A stretch of 64,000 nt of DNA from Sphingomonas sp. Leaf32 (GCF_001421765.1 NZ_LMLA01000001.1:915199-979198), one strand, 5' to 3'; shown: positions 36,454 to 46,759, counted from the stretch's first letter. Translations and numbers: made by a program. Notes: generated by a model not told the origin, from the sequence alone.

Positions 36454-37416
36454 ATGACGATTATGCGACAACCGACCCGCGCCGGGGTGCGCGATGCAGC
36501 GGCAAAGGTGGCGGAAATCCTGCCGCCGTCACCGCTTATGATACGTGAAATCAATGGCTTGGCCGTCGCTTTCAAGATGGAGGCGTTGCAGCCTGTCGGT
36601 GCGTTCAAACTACGCGGGGCGTTGCACCGTTTGACCGCCCTTTGCGACGAATCGCGGGGGCGGGGCGTCGTGGCATTCTCGTCCGGCAATCATGCGCAGG
36701 GGGTCGCATGGGCGGCGAAGCGGCTGGGGATCGCGGCGACGATCGTGATGCCGGCCGACGCCCCGCAGGCGAAGCTGGCGGCGACGATGGCGCTGGGCGC
36801 GGAGGTGGTCCGCTACGACCGCGCGACCGAGAGTCGGGAGAAGATTGCGGCGCATCTGGCCCATGCGCGCGGCGCGACATTGGTGCCGAGTTTCGACGAC
36901 GCATGGGTGATCGAGGGGCAGGGATCGGCCGGGATCGAGGCGGCAGCGCAGATGGCAGCGGCCGGATTGCCCGCCGTGGCACGGGTCGTGGTCCCGTGCG
37001 GCGGCGGTGGCCTTGCCGCCGGACTGGCGCTGGCGCTGCCCGATGCGGAGGTAGTGACGGTCGAACCGGAAGGCTGGGACGATATGCGCCGCAGCCTGGA
37101 GACCGGGTGGATCGAGCCGGTGGGCGATGCACCGCCCCCGACCGCCTGTGACGCGCTCCAGACGATGCGCGTGGCCGAACGGACGTTCGATGTCCTGTCG
37201 CGGCGCGGGGCGACGGGGGTGGCCGTCAGCGAGGCGGAGATCGCGGATGCGCAGCGCTGGGCGATGCGGCATCTGCGCACCGTCGTCGAGCCAGGCGGCG
37301 CGGTCGCATTGGCGGCGATGCTGTCGAAACGCGTGGCGATCGTGCCGGGGACGCTTGTGCTGGTGTCCGGCGGCAATGTCGATGCCGCCGACTATGCCCG
37401 GGTGGTGGCGGCATGA
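36454..37416 (+). CDS. Threonine/serine dehydratase-like PLP enzyme
   Basis: 320-residue fold-type II enzyme. Lys52 in VGAFKLRGA binds PLP, SSGNHAQGVAWAAK contacts substrate, and PCGGGGLAAGLAL is the phosphate-binding glycine loop. The absence of a regulatory ACT-type domain suggests a catabolic or racemase-type member (threonine dehydratase, serine racemase/dehydratase). ATG 36454 with GGAAAG at about 8 nt is preferred to an upstream GTG. It leads a run of three closely packed genes, the next starting inside its stop codon. Confidence 0.82.
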   Translation: MTIMRQPTRAGVRDAAAKVAEILPPSPLMIREINGLAVAFKMEALQPVGAFKLRGALHRLTALCDESRGRGVVAFSSGNHAQGVAWAAKRLGIAATIVMPADAPQAKLAATMALGAEVVRYDRATESREKIAAHLAHARGATLVPSFDDAWVIEGQGSAGIEAAAQMAAAGLPAVARVVVPCGGGGLAAGLALALPDAEVVTVEPEGWDDMRRSLETGWIEPVGDAPPPTACDALQTMRVAERTFDVLSRRGATGVAVSEAEIADAQRWAMRHLRTVVEPGGAVALAAMLSKRVAIVPGTLVLVSGGNVDAADYARVVAA

Positions 37417-37580
37417 CGGCGGGACCGGCAGGCACCTTGCTCGCGATCCTGATGCTGGTCGCGGTGCTGCTGATCGTGTTCGGTGTACGGATGATCGCGC
37501 GGGGCGAGCGGCGCAATGGCAGCCTGATGCTGTTGTGTGCCGTCGTGATGATGGGCAATGTCGCGATATGGACGGTTTAG
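37413..37580 (+). CDS. Small two-span membrane protein (55 aa)
   Basis: ATG 37413 overlaps the dehydratase stop (ATGA). The 55-residue product has two hydrophobic helices (TLLAILMLVAVLLIVFGVRM and SLMLLCAVVMMGNVAIW) separated by a basic loop (ARGERRNG), so both ends likely face the periplasm by the positive-inside rule. No family recognised. Overlap with its upstream neighbour and the clean hairpin topology argue that it is translated. Confidence 0.6.
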   Translation: MTAGPAGTLLAILMLVAVLLIVFGVRMIARGERRNGSLMLLCAVVMMGNVAIWTV

Positions 37581-37585
37581 GGGCG

Positions 37586-37819
37586 ATGGAAACGCGGTTC
37601 AGTGTTGCGGCGGCGGATGTGGATGCTGCGATCGCGTGGCTCGGCGAGCGGGGTTTCGCGCCGTGCAGGGTCGAATATGGCGATGGCGATGCTGCGCTGG
37701 TCTTTCCGCTGCTTCCGGGTGACCGACTGGGTGCGCTGGCCATGGCCCTCCCGCTGCACCTGAGCAGTAAGGTCGGGATCGTGGTTGGGGATGGGCCGCC
37801 GTTTTCGGCGGGGCGCTAA
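37586..37819 (+). CDS. Hypothetical protein (77 aa)
   Basis: Open frame beginning METRFSVAAADVDAAIAWLGER, with an AGGGGC-like site immediately before; an in-frame ATG at 37568 would add six residues and overlap the membrane-protein gene. Predicted alpha/beta soluble mini-protein, ending VVGDGPPFSAGR. I recognise no family. Its position 5 nt after the preceding stop and in the same direction supports an operon. Confidence 0.5.
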   Translation: METRFSVAAADVDAAIAWLGERGFAPCRVEYGDGDAALVFPLLPGDRLGALAMALPLHLSSKVGIVVGDGPPFSAGR

Positions 37820-37823
37820 GGCC

Positions 37824-38015
37824 AATCGACCTTGCAGCTACTCCCGGTGTCGTTCCTGACCTACGCCTACAGCCCCTTCGTCACCCCGGACTAGTTCCGG
37901 GGTCCACGGCGCGGCAATAGGTGCGGTGTGAGCCTCTATCGTCCGCGACTGGGACTCGGTGTACCCCGGAACAAGTCCGGGGTGACGATAGGCCGATGAA
38001 TGTCGGTCCGCCCTT
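37824..38015. repeat. Dispersed ~190-nt repeat, copy 2 (CCCCGGACTAGTTCCGGGG family)
   Basis: Second copy of the element at 525-715, same orientation, with the same order of blocks and ~80-85% identity by eye. Internal arms CACCCCGGACTAGTTCCGGG and CCCCGGAACAAGTCCGGGGT pair with each other. It fills most of the 300-nt gap after the 77-residue gene; 38016-38123 shows nothing else recognisable. Confidence 0.8.
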
Positions 38016-38123
38016 GGTTGCGCCCGAGATTCTACCAGCCGTCATAAAGCAGATTACACAAGCGCTGGTCGCCTGCGCCGCAATCCGCGCTGGCAGTGGA
38101 ATGTCGCTAGATTGATAGGCTAA

Positions 38124-38381
38124 TCAGGAACCGTCGCGGGTAGAATTCATCGACGTTCCGGCGTTCGAGCGCTGGCGCAGCGCCTCGGCGGTGGCGTCGG
38201 CCGCATCCGCGTCGACCTTCGCCCAATCGGCCGCGGTGCGGCAGGTGCGCATCGTCATGATCGATCCGGTCGCGGCATCGCGACGGCAGATCTTCTTTTC
38301 GGGCTTGGGCTTTTCGGCGGCGGGCTGGGCGGGGGCTTGCAGCGTGGCGGCGAGCAGGAACAGGGTCAGCATGGTGGACAT
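38124..38381 (-). CDS. Small secreted protein (85 aa) with KKICRR...RTCRT motif
   Basis: N-terminal signal (MSTMLTLFLLAATLQAPAQPA), then EKKICRRDAATGSIMTMRTC, in which two cysteines ~15 residues apart could form a disulfide, and a helical DWAKVDADAADATAEALRQR tail. This CR..TGS...R.C.TA..W pattern recurs in small sphingomonad proteins as I remember it, but has no assigned function. ATG 38381; an internal ATG at 38372 is possible. Monocistronic. Confidence 0.65.
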   Translation of the reverse strand: MSTMLTLFLLAATLQAPAQPAAEKPKPEKKICRRDAATGSIMTMRTCRTAADWAKVDADAADATAEALRQRSNAGTSMNSTRDGS

Positions 38382-38550
38382 CCGGATGGAGGAGATGCCG
38401 CCAGTCTATGCCGGGTTTGCAATAGGGCAAGCATCTTATTCTGTGCTCGCGCGACGCGGCGAAGCCGCGTCGTCGGTCGGCGCGATTGCGCCGCCGGCCG
38501 GGCTGGCGTGCGAGGCGCGGATTAGCCTTGCTGATCCGCTCGCGCCAGCC

Positions 38551-39207
38551 TCACTTGATCGGCGAGTTCGGGTCCAGGCGCATGTCCAGATATTTGTCCA
38601 CGCTGCCCATCAGTTCGGGCATTTCGTTCTGGAAGAAGTGGTTGGCGCCGGGGATCGTGTCGTGATGGATCGTGATGTGGCGCTGGGTGCGCAGCTTGTC
38701 GACCAGCTTCTGGGTAGCGGCAGGCGTCACCACCTCGTCCGCATCGCCCTGGATGATGATGCCCGACGACGGGCAGGGCGCGAGGAAGGTGAAGTCGTAC
38801 ATGTTCGCGGGCGGCGCGATCGAGATGAAGCCGCGGATTTCCGGGCGGCGCATCAGCAACTGCATCCCGATCCACGCGCCGAAGCTGACGCCCGCGATCC
38901 AGGTCGTCTGCGCTTCGGGGTGGAAGCTCTGCACCCAGTCGAGCGCGGAGGCGGCGTCCGACAGTTCGCCGACGCCGTTGTCGAACGTCCCCTGGCTCTT
39001 GCCCACGCCGCGGAAGTTAAAGCGCAGCGTGGCGAAACCGCGACGCTGGAACGTCTTGTAGAGTTCCTGCACGATGCGGTTGTTCATCGTGCCGCCCGAC
39101 GACGGATGGGGGTGCAGGATCATCGCGACGGGCGCGCGCGGGCGCGGCGCGGGCGCGAAACGGCCCTCCAGTCGACCTTCGGGACCGGGGAAGATGACTT
39201 CGGGCAT
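38551..39207 (-). CDS. Alpha/beta hydrolase
   Basis: 218 residues, compact alpha/beta hydrolase: MILHPHPSSGGTMNN (oxyanion HPHP..GG motif), LRFNFRGVGKSQGTFDNG, nucleophile elbow GVSFGAWIG with Ser108, acid in IQGDADEVVTP and His190 in GANHFF. This is the YfhR/CocE-like 'HPHP..GGT' group whose substrates are unknown. The ATG at 39207 gives a normal N-terminus; the long open frame upstream is antisense to the desulfurase. Divergent from the iron-sulfur operon with an 86-nt shared upstream region. Confidence 0.85.
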   Translation of the reverse strand: MPEVIFPGPEGRLEGRFAPAPRPRAPVAMILHPHPSSGGTMNNRIVQELYKTFQRRGFATLRFNFRGVGKSQGTFDNGVGELSDAASALDWVQSFHPEAQTTWIAGVSFGAWIGMQLLMRRPEIRGFISIAPPANMYDFTFLAPCPSSGIIIQGDADEVVTPAATQKLVDKLRTQRHITIHHDTIPGANHFFQNEMPELMGSVDKYLDMRLDPNSPIK

Positions 39208-39293
39208 GGGACGTCCTGCTATGATCTGGGCGCGCTGATGGCGCAAATGGCGTTCGCGGCTATATAGGCGCACGCAATCGGAACGGAAGTGTT

Positions 39294-40298
39294 TTGACGA
39301 CCCGCATCTATCTGGACCATGCCGCGACCACCCCGATGCGGCCCGAAGCGATCGCCGCCATGGCCGAGGGCATGGCGCGCTGGGCCAATCCGTCCAGCCC
39401 CCATGCCGAGGGTCGCGCCGCGCGGCGGGTGCTTGAGGATGCGCGTGCGCGGATCGCGGCGGCACTGGACTGGGACGGCGAGGTGATCCTGACCAGCGGG
39501 GCGAGCGAGGCGCTGTCGATCGCGCTGCGCGGGCGTGATGCGGCTGCGGCGAGCGTCGAGCATGATGCGGTGCTGCGCATCGCCGGCGAGCAGCGGGTGC
39601 CGGTGGGGGCGGACGGATTGATCGACCTTGCTGCGCTGCCTCCGGCGCGGCGCGTGGCGGTGCAATCGGCCAATAGCGAAACCGGCGTGATGCAACCGCT
39701 TGCGGCGGTGGCGGCGTGTGCGGGTGTGCTGGTGGCCGATTGTTCGCAGAGCGCGGGCAAACTGCCGCTGCCGTCCGCCGACCTGATCGTGGTGTCGGCG
39801 CACAAGCTGGGCGGGCCGCCGGGGATCGGCGCGCTGCTGGTGCGCGACCTTGCGCTGCTGACGCCGACCGGGGGGCAGGAGCAGGGGTATCGCGGCGGAA
39901 CGGAGAACCTGCCCGGCGCGCTGGGCTTCGCCGCTGCACTGGAGGCGCCGCGCGACTGGTTCGAGGCGGCGGCACTGTTGCGGGCAAGGCTCGATGCGGC
40001 GATCCGTGCGGGCGGGGGCGAGGTGGTGGCCGATGCGTCGCCCCGGATCGCGACCATTGCCGCCTATCGCCTGCCCGGACGGTCGGCGGCGGCGCAATTG
40101 ATGCGGCTCGATTCGGCGGGCTTCGCGGTGTCGGCGGGGAGTGCGTGTTCGTCGGGAACGCTGAAGACCAGCCATGTGCTGTCCGCCATGGGCATGGATA
40201 CCAAGGCGGCGAGCGAGGTGATCCGGGTCAGTTTCGGCTGGACCACGACGGCCGAAGAGGTCGACGCCTTCGCCGCCGCATGGAGGGCGATGGCGTGA
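39294..40298 (+). CDS. Cysteine desulfurase-like aminotransferase class V, paralogue 1
   Basis: 334 residues, IscS/NifS fold. DHAATTPMRPEA opens the PLP domain; His90 (VEHDAVL) and Lys171 (VSAHKLGGPPG) are the cofactor residues; Cys285 in AGSACSSGTLKTSH is the persulfide cysteine on its mobile loop. It is shorter than typical IscS (~400). TTG 39294 follows GGAACGGAAG. The stop overlaps the second desulfurase's GTG. Two active-looking desulfurases back to back suggest separate sulfur acceptors or a heterodimer; see findings. Confidence 0.85.
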   Translation: MTTRIYLDHAATTPMRPEAIAAMAEGMARWANPSSPHAEGRAARRVLEDARARIAAALDWDGEVILTSGASEALSIALRGRDAAAASVEHDAVLRIAGEQRVPVGADGLIDLAALPPARRVAVQSANSETGVMQPLAAVAACAGVLVADCSQSAGKLPLPSADLIVVSAHKLGGPPGIGALLVRDLALLTPTGGQEQGYRGGTENLPGALGFAAALEAPRDWFEAAALLRARLDAAIRAGGGEVVADASPRIATIAAYRLPGRSAAAQLMRLDSAGFAVSAGSACSSGTLKTSHVLSAMGMDTKAASEVIRVSFGWTTTAEEVDAFAAAWRAMA

Positions 40299-41401
40299 CC
40301 TATCTCGACTATCAGGCGACGACCCCGCTTGCGCCCCAGGCGTTCGAGGCGATGGTGCCGTGGCTGCGCGACAGCCATGCCAACCCCCATTCGCCGCATC
40401 GCGAGGGCCGGCGCGCCAAGGCGGTGGTCGAGGTCGCGCGCGATCAGGTGGCGGCGGCGCTGGGCGCGACCGGCGGGCGGCTGTTCTTCACCAGCGGCGC
40501 GACCGAGGCGGCGAACTGGGCGATCGCCGGCACCTTCGAGCGGCTGCGCGCACAGCGGCCGAAGGTGGTGACGATCGCCACCGAACATGCCTGCGTCCTC
40601 GACACGGTGCAGGCACTGGCGGCGCGGGGGGCGGAGGTGGTGGTCCTGCCGGTGGCACGCGACGGGCTGGTCGATCGGGACGCCGCCATGGCCGCGATCG
40701 ACGGCCGCACGGCGATCGTCGCGGCGATGCTGGTCAATAACGAGATCGGCGTGGTGCAACCGATCGCGTGGCTGGGCGAGCTGGCGCGGGCGGCGGGTGC
40801 GGTCATGTTCTGCGACGCGGTGCAGGGGTTCGGGCGGGTCGACCTGCCGGTCGATGCCTACGACCTGATCGCGGTGTCGGCGCACAAGGTCTATGGCCCC
40901 AAGGGGATCGGGGCGCTGTGGGTGCGCGACGGTCGCGAGCCAGCGGCGATCCTGCATGGCGGCGGGCAGGAGGGCGGCCTGCGATCCGGCACGCTCAGCC
41001 CCGCGTTGTGCGTTGGGTTCGGGGTGGCGGCAACGCTGCTGTGCGAGGAGGATCGCGCGCAGGCCGGGCGGCTGTGGGCGGCGGCGCGGGCGATCCTGTC
41101 GGGTGCGGACTGGGTGCTGAACGGAAGCGAGGATCGGCGTTGGCACGGCAACCTGAACGTCCGGATGGATGGACTGGATGTCGCCCGGTTGATGAGCGAA
41201 TGCCGCGACATCGCCTTTTCCGCCGGATCGGCCTGTTCCAGCGGATCGGGACGCAGCAGCCATGTGCTGCGCGCGCTGGGCCTGACCGAGCGCGAGGCGC
41301 GGTCGTCGGTGCGGATCGGCTTTGGACGCTATACCACCGAGGAGGAACTGGTGCAGGCATTGCAGGCGATCGACCGGGCCGCGCGGGGGCAGCGGCGATG
41401 A
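40295..41401 (+). CDS. Cysteine desulfurase, paralogue 2
   Basis: 368 residues, IscS-like. LDYQATTPLAPQAF, NPHSPHREGRRA, TEHACVLD (His98), CDAVQGFG, VSAHKVYGPKGIGALWVR (Lys198) and AGSACSSGSGRSSH (Cys314) are all present, so it should be catalytically complete. It supplies persulfide sulfur for Fe-S cluster or thionucleoside synthesis. GTG 40295 lies in the upstream stop, with GGAGGG 7 nt before it. Its stop overlaps the ferredoxin ATG. Confidence 0.9.
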   Translation: MTYLDYQATTPLAPQAFEAMVPWLRDSHANPHSPHREGRRAKAVVEVARDQVAAALGATGGRLFFTSGATEAANWAIAGTFERLRAQRPKVVTIATEHACVLDTVQALAARGAEVVVLPVARDGLVDRDAAMAAIDGRTAIVAAMLVNNEIGVVQPIAWLGELARAAGAVMFCDAVQGFGRVDLPVDAYDLIAVSAHKVYGPKGIGALWVRDGREPAAILHGGGQEGGLRSGTLSPALCVGFGVAATLLCEEDRAQAGRLWAAARAILSGADWVLNGSEDRRWHGNLNVRMDGLDVARLMSECRDIAFSAGSACSSGSGRSSHVLRALGLTEREARSSVRIGFGRYTTEEELVQALQAIDRAARGQRR

Positions 41402-41724
41402 TCGTCCGCTTCGTGCGTGCCGATGGCCGGGTGGAGGAGGCACGGGGGGCGGCGGGCGACCGGCTGCTCGATCTGGCACAGGCGTATGATCTGCCGCTGG
41501 AGGGAACATGCGGGGGGCAGATGGCGTGCTCGACCTGTCACATCATCGTCGATCCGGCCGATTTCGCGCGGCTGCCCGCCGCCAGCGAGGAGGAAGAGGA
41601 CATGCTGGATTTCGCCGAGGGCGCGGTCGCGACCAGCCGGCTGGCGTGTCAGATCGTGCTGGACGAATCGTTTGGCGACCTGACGGTACGTGTGCCCGCA
41701 GCGGCGCGGGATGCGCGGCGGTAG
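41398..41724 (+). CDS. [2Fe-2S] ferredoxin, adrenodoxin/Isc type
   Basis: 108 residues. Cluster ligands Cys38, Cys44, Cys47 and Cys84 follow the C-x5-C-x2-C-x36-C spacing of vertebrate-type/Isc ferredoxins (GTCGGQMACSTCHI). It donates electrons, most likely in Fe-S cluster assembly with the desulfurases encoded upstream. ATG 41398 overlaps the desulfurase stop. The last ~76 nt overlap the convergent DUF2809-like gene. Confidence 0.92.
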   Translation: MIVRFVRADGRVEEARGAAGDRLLDLAQAYDLPLEGTCGGQMACSTCHIIVDPADFARLPAASEEEEDMLDFAEGAVATSRLACQIVLDESFGDLTVRVPAAARDARR

Positions 41725-42074
41725 CGTTCGGCCAGCAGAACGATCAGCGCCCCGGCGGCATAGGCGACGAAGTCACGGCGGTCGAACCCGCTGCCGAGGA
41801 TGATCCGCGCCCAGCGATTGCCCGCCAGGCCGATGTGATCGAGCAGGTGAAAATACTGGCCGAACTCGATCACGATCGCGGTGGCCAGCGCCAGCAGCAC
41901 GGCGGGGAGCACGTCCAGCCGGGTGATGGTGCGCAGCCCGGCATAGACCAGCACCACCGCCAGCGCATCGCCGACATAGGGGCGGACGATCGCGTCGCGG
42001 ACGAACAGCGCGATGGCGATCTCCGTCAGCAACAGCGCCAGCGTCAGCGCGGCATAGCGCGTGTCGAACCGCAT
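41649..42074 (-). CDS. DUF2809-like small membrane protein
   Basis: 141 residues with four or five hydrophobic spans (YAALTLALLLTEIAIALFVR, GDALAVVLVYAGLR, LPAVLLALATAIVIEFGQYF, FVAYAAGALIVLLAERY). The RPYVGDALAVVLVY and EFGQYF..LD elements match my memory of DUF2809 proteins. ATG 42074 has GGGGGAA ahead of it; the upstream ATG of the longer frame lacks support. Its C-terminal ~25 codons are antisense to the ferredoxin's end. Function unknown. Confidence 0.75.
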   Translation of the reverse strand: MRFDTRYAALTLALLLTEIAIALFVRDAIVRPYVGDALAVVLVYAGLRTITRLDVLPAVLLALATAIVIEFGQYFHLLDHIGLAGNRWARIILGSGFDRRDFVAYAAGALIVLLAERYRRASRAAAGTRTVRSPNDSSSTI

Positions 42075-42167
42075 CGTGTTTCCCCCGAACCCGACCGTGC
42101 CATGGCGTGCGATGGGCCGCGATGCAACCGCTTGCCCCGACATGGCCCTACGCCCTAAAGACCCGCG

Positions 42168-43619
42168 ATGACCGTGAACGTCGATATGGGGACGGACCCG
42201 GCGGGCAAGACCGTTCCCCTTGATCTCGAAGAATTATTGGCCACCCGCCTGCTGGTGCAGGGTAATTCCGGGTCGGGAAAGTCGCATCTGCTGCGCCGGT
42301 TGCTGGAGCGCAGCGCGGGCCATGTGCAGCAGGTGGTGATCGATCCGGAGGGCGATTTCGTGACGCTGGCCGGCGCGTACGGCCATGTGGTGATCGAGGC
42401 GGCAGACCATAGCGAGCGCGAAGTGGCCAAGTTCGCCACCCGCGCGCGGGAACATCGCGCGTCGGTGGTGCTGAGCCTTGAGGGGCTGGAGGCCGAGGGG
42501 CAGATGAAATGCGCGGCGTCGTTCCTCAACGCGTTGTTCGATGCGCCGCGCGAGCATTGGTATCCGGCGCTGGTCGTGGTCGACGAGGCACAGTTGTTCG
42601 CGCCGGCGGGTGGCGGCGAGGTGGTCGAGGAAGTGCGCCGCGCATCGCTGTCGGCGATGACCAACCTGATGTGTCGCGGACGCAAGCGCGGCCTTGCCGG
42701 CGTGATCGCGACGCAGCGGCTGGCGAAGCTCGCGAAGAACGTCGCGGCGGAAGCGTCGAACTTCCTGATGGGGCGCACCTTCCTCGACATCGACATGGCG
42801 CGCGCCGCCGACTTGCTGGGCATGGAGCGGCGTCAGGCGGAGGCGATCCGCGACCTGCAGCGTGGCCATTTCCTCGCGCTGGGGCCGGCGGTGTCGCGGC
42901 GGCCGCTGTCGATCAAGATCGGGCCGGTGCAGACGTCGGCGCGCAGCGGCAGTCCCAAGCTGACCCCGCTGCCGACCGCGCCGGTCGCTGATATCAAAGG
43001 GCTGTTGCTGGCCCCGGTCGAGGCGATGTTGCCGCTGGGACCGCCGATCCGCCACGTCGCGCCGCCCGAGGCGGTGGAGGCGGCGATCGCCGCGCCGCCG
43101 CGGCCCAACGTCGCGCCCGACCTGCCCGAACGGTCGGCGGATGAAACCGACAGCATCGTCGCCGACGTGCTGCGCGCGCTGGTCGAGGATGAGGGCGAGC
43201 AGCAGCGCGCGGCGGCGGTGCTGTATCAGGATTTCGACGTGCGCTGCCGCATGGTCGGCTTGGCCCGCCCGCCGCTGGACCTGCCGGCGTTCACCCGGCG
43301 GCTGGCCTGCGCGCGCGCCGGGATCTATGACGCGCCGGACGCGGAATGGGCGCAGGCGCTGGCGATCGCCGACGTCCTGCCCGACGACATGCTGGGCGCG
43401 TTCATGCTGATCGCGCGCGCGGCGCGGGAGGGACGGCCGTGCCCGAGCGACGCGGAGATCGCGCGGACCTACGGCACCAGCTCGCTCGGCCGGGTGAAGC
43501 GGATGCTGGCCTATATCGAGGGGCGCGACCTGATGGTGTGTCGCATCGATCTGGCGGGCAAGCGGTCGATCGCGCTGCCGCATCTGGGGTGGACGACGGA
43601 GGCGGCGGAGGCGGCGTAG
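42168..43619 (+). CDS. HerA-like / DUF87 ATP-binding protein
   Basis: 483 residues. P-loop GNSGSGKSH at 32-40, IDPEGDFVTLA, Walker B ALVVVDEAQLF (~134-144), RGRKRGLAGVIATQR (sensor and arginine-finger region) typify HerA/FtsK-like DNA-translocating or secretion ATPases. The C-terminal half (from ~270) is proline/alanine-rich and ends in a helical region. Partner nuclease NurA is not nearby, so it is unlikely to be a repair HerA; it may act in DNA processing or conjugation-like transport. Divergent from the DUF2809 gene. Confidence 0.82.
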   Translation: MTVNVDMGTDPAGKTVPLDLEELLATRLLVQGNSGSGKSHLLRRLLERSAGHVQQVVIDPEGDFVTLAGAYGHVVIEAADHSEREVAKFATRAREHRASVVLSLEGLEAEGQMKCAASFLNALFDAPREHWYPALVVVDEAQLFAPAGGGEVVEEVRRASLSAMTNLMCRGRKRGLAGVIATQRLAKLAKNVAAEASNFLMGRTFLDIDMARAADLLGMERRQAEAIRDLQRGHFLALGPAVSRRPLSIKIGPVQTSARSGSPKLTPLPTAPVADIKGLLLAPVEAMLPLGPPIRHVAPPEAVEAAIAAPPRPNVAPDLPERSADETDSIVADVLRALVEDEGEQQRAAAVLYQDFDVRCRMVGLARPPLDLPAFTRRLACARAGIYDAPDAEWAQALAIADVLPDDMLGAFMLIARAAREGRPCPSDAEIARTYGTSSLGRVKRMLAYIEGRDLMVCRIDLAGKRSIALPHLGWTTEAAEAA

Positions 43620-43624
43620 CGAAG

Positions 43625-43760
43625 TCCTCCCCGGTACGGGGAGGGGGACCGCCGCGAAGCGGTGGTGGAGGGGGGTGTCGGCATCCACGACGGTTGCGTT
43701 GCGTGGCCAGCCCCCTCCACCAGCCTGCGGCTGGTCCCCCTCCCCGCGCAGCGGGGAGGA
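43625..43760. repeat. Nested palindromic element, copy A
   Basis: Lies exactly between two convergent stop codons (HerA-like 43619, aminopeptidase 43763). Left arm TCCTCCCCGGTACGGGGAGG+GGGACC, right arm GGTCCCCCTCCCCGCGCAGC+GGGGAGGA. Each arm has a mini-hairpin whose loop differs (GTA vs CGCAG). Inner hairpins CCGCCGCGAAGCGG and ACCAGCCTGCGGCTGGT are also private. The core TGTCGGCATCCACGACGGTT+GCGTTGC is shared with copy B. Could act as a terminator for both genes. Confidence 0.87.
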
Positions 43761-43762
43761 GC

Positions 43763-45145
<1,383 letters not shown>

Positions 45146-45180
45146 GGGGTGGGTGTATGACTGTCCTATCGGGAAGTGCA

Positions 45181-45318
45181 ATCCTCCCCGGCACGGGGAG
45201 GGGGACCGTCCGCGCAGCGGATGGTGGAGGGGGGTGTCGGCATCCACCACGGTTGCGTTGCAGGGACACCCCCCTCCACCAGCCTTCGGCTGGTTCCCCT
45301 CCCCGTGCCGGGGAGGAT
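45181..45318. repeat. Nested palindromic element, copy B
   Basis: Same layout and orientation as copy A: left arm ATCCTCCCCGGCACGGGGAG+GGGGACC, right arm ending CCCCTCCCCGTGCCGGGGAG+GAT, inner arms GGTGGAGGGGGGTGTCGG / ACACCCCCCTCCACC, mini-hairpins CCGTCCGCGCAGCGGATGG and ACCAGCCTTCGGCTGGT. Its end lies 2 nt from the rimO stop codon and its start 35 nt before the aminopeptidase ATG, so it probably separates the two transcripts. Confidence 0.87.
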
Positions 45319-45320
45319 TT

Positions 45321-46667
45321 TTAGATCAGCGGCACGCCGTACAAATCGTGTTCGTCGGCGTCCTCGACCTCGACCTTCACGATGTCGCCCTGGGCCAGAT
45401 GGCCGGCATCGCGCAGGAAGACTTCGCCGTCGATCCCCGGCGCATCGGCGGTGCTGCGGCCGGTCGCGCCGCCTTCGTCGCCCACTTCGTCGATGATGAC
45501 GTCGATCGTCCGCCCGATCTTCGCGGCGAGCTTGGCGGCGGAGATCGCGGCGGTCTTTTCCATGATCCGCGCGTAGCGCTCTTCCTTGACCGCTTCCGGC
45601 ACCGGATCGGGCAGCGCGTTGGCGGCGGCGCCTTCGACAGGTTCGAAGCGGAACGCGCCGACGCGGTCGAGCTGCGCTTCGTCGAGCCAGTCGAGCAGAT
45701 ACTGGAAATCGGCTTCGGTCTCGCCCGGGAAACCGACGACGAAGGACGAGCGGATCGCGATGTCCGGGCAGATTTCCCGCCAGCCGCGCAGGCGCTCCAG
45801 CACCTTCGCGTCGTTCGCCGGGCGCTTCATCGCCTTCAGCACATTGGGCGAGGCGTGCTGGAACGGAATGTCGAGATAGGGCAGCACCAGCCCCTCGGCC
45901 ATCAGCGGGATGACGCTGTCGACATGGGGGTAGGGATAGACATAGTGCAGCCGCACCCATGGCGCGATCCGGCCCAGTTCGCGCGCCAGATCGGTCATGT
46001 GGGGCACGACCTCGCGCCCCTTCCACGTCCGAGGCTCGCGGCGGATGTCGATGCCGTAGGCCGAGGTGTCCTGGCTGATGACCAGCAGTTCCTTCGTACC
46101 CGCCGCGACCAGCTTTTCCGCTTCGCGCAGGATTGCATCGGGGCGGCGGCTAATCAGGTCGCCCCGGATCGACGGGATGATGCAGAAGGAGCAGCGGTGG
46201 TTGCAGCCCTCGGAAATCTTCAGATAGCTGTAGTGGCGTGGGGTCAGCTTCAGCCCGCTTTCGGGGACCAGATCGACGAACGGCGAGGGGATCGGCGGGG
46301 CGGCTTCGTGGACCGCCTCGACCACCTGTTCGTATTGATGCGCGCCGGTGACGGCCAGTACCTGCGGGAAGCGGGCGCGGATCGTATCCGCCTCTTGCCC
46401 CATGCAGCCGGTGACGATGACGCGGCCGTTTTCGGCAATCGCCTCGCCAATCGCCTCCAGCGATTCCTCCTTGGCGGAATCGAGAAAGCCGCAGGTGTTG
46501 ACCAGCACGACATCGGCCCCGGCATAGTCGGGCGACATCTGATAGCCGTCGCTGCGCAGCTTGGTCAGGATGCGTTCGCTGTCGACAAGGTTCTTGGGAC
46601 AGCCGAGCGAAACCATCCCGACACGGGGGGGCGAGGGAAGACGAGTTGCCATGATCGCGGCGGACAT
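45321..46667 (-). CDS. rimO: Ribosomal protein S12 methylthiotransferase
   Basis: 448-residue radical-SAM MTTase that methylthiolates Asp of ribosomal protein S12. N-terminal UPF0004 domain: Cys23 ([10 protein letters not shown]), Cys59 (VNTCGFL) and Cys88 (TGCMGQ) hold the auxiliary cluster. The radical-SAM motif is CNHRCSFC (Cys155/159/162), and a C-terminal TRAM domain (residues ~380-448, [11 protein letters not shown]...) follows. LGCPKN distinguishes RimO from MiaB. Start ATG 46667 or 46652 (MATRLPS); neither has a clear ribosome site. Confidence 0.94.
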   Translation of the reverse strand: MSAAIMATRLPSPPRVGMVSLGCPKNLVDSERILTKLRSDGYQMSPDYAGADVVLVNTCGFLDSAKEESLEAIGEAIAENGRVIVTGCMGQEADTIRARFPQVLAVTGAHQYEQVVEAVHEAAPPIPSPFVDLVPESGLKLTPRHYSYLKISEGCNHRCSFCIIPSIRGDLISRRPDAILREAEKLVAAGTKELLVISQDTSAYGIDIRREPRTWKGREVVPHMTDLARELGRIAPWVRLHYVYPYPHVDSVIPLMAEGLVLPYLDIPFQHASPNVLKAMKRPANDAKVLERLRGWREICPDIAIRSSFVVGFPGETEADFQYLLDWLDEAQLDRVGAFRFEPVEGAAANALPDPVPEAVKEERYARIMEKTAAISAAKLAAKIGRTIDVIIDEVGDEGGATGRSTADAPGIDGEVFLRDAGHLAQGDIVKVEVEDADEHDLYGVPLI

Positions 46668-46759
46668 AGCGATTTTAGTGAAAAATGATAGGGGCAGCGG
46701 ACCTTGTGGCGATTACGGGCGCGCCGCGCCGATGGCCGGCGTAGCACCCCGCGCGCCTG

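Noticed and set aside
42168-43619. HerA-NurA DNA-repair or antiphage module
   Set aside because: The ATPase is HerA-like, but no NurA, Sir2 or other defence partner is adjacent; neighbours are housekeeping genes.
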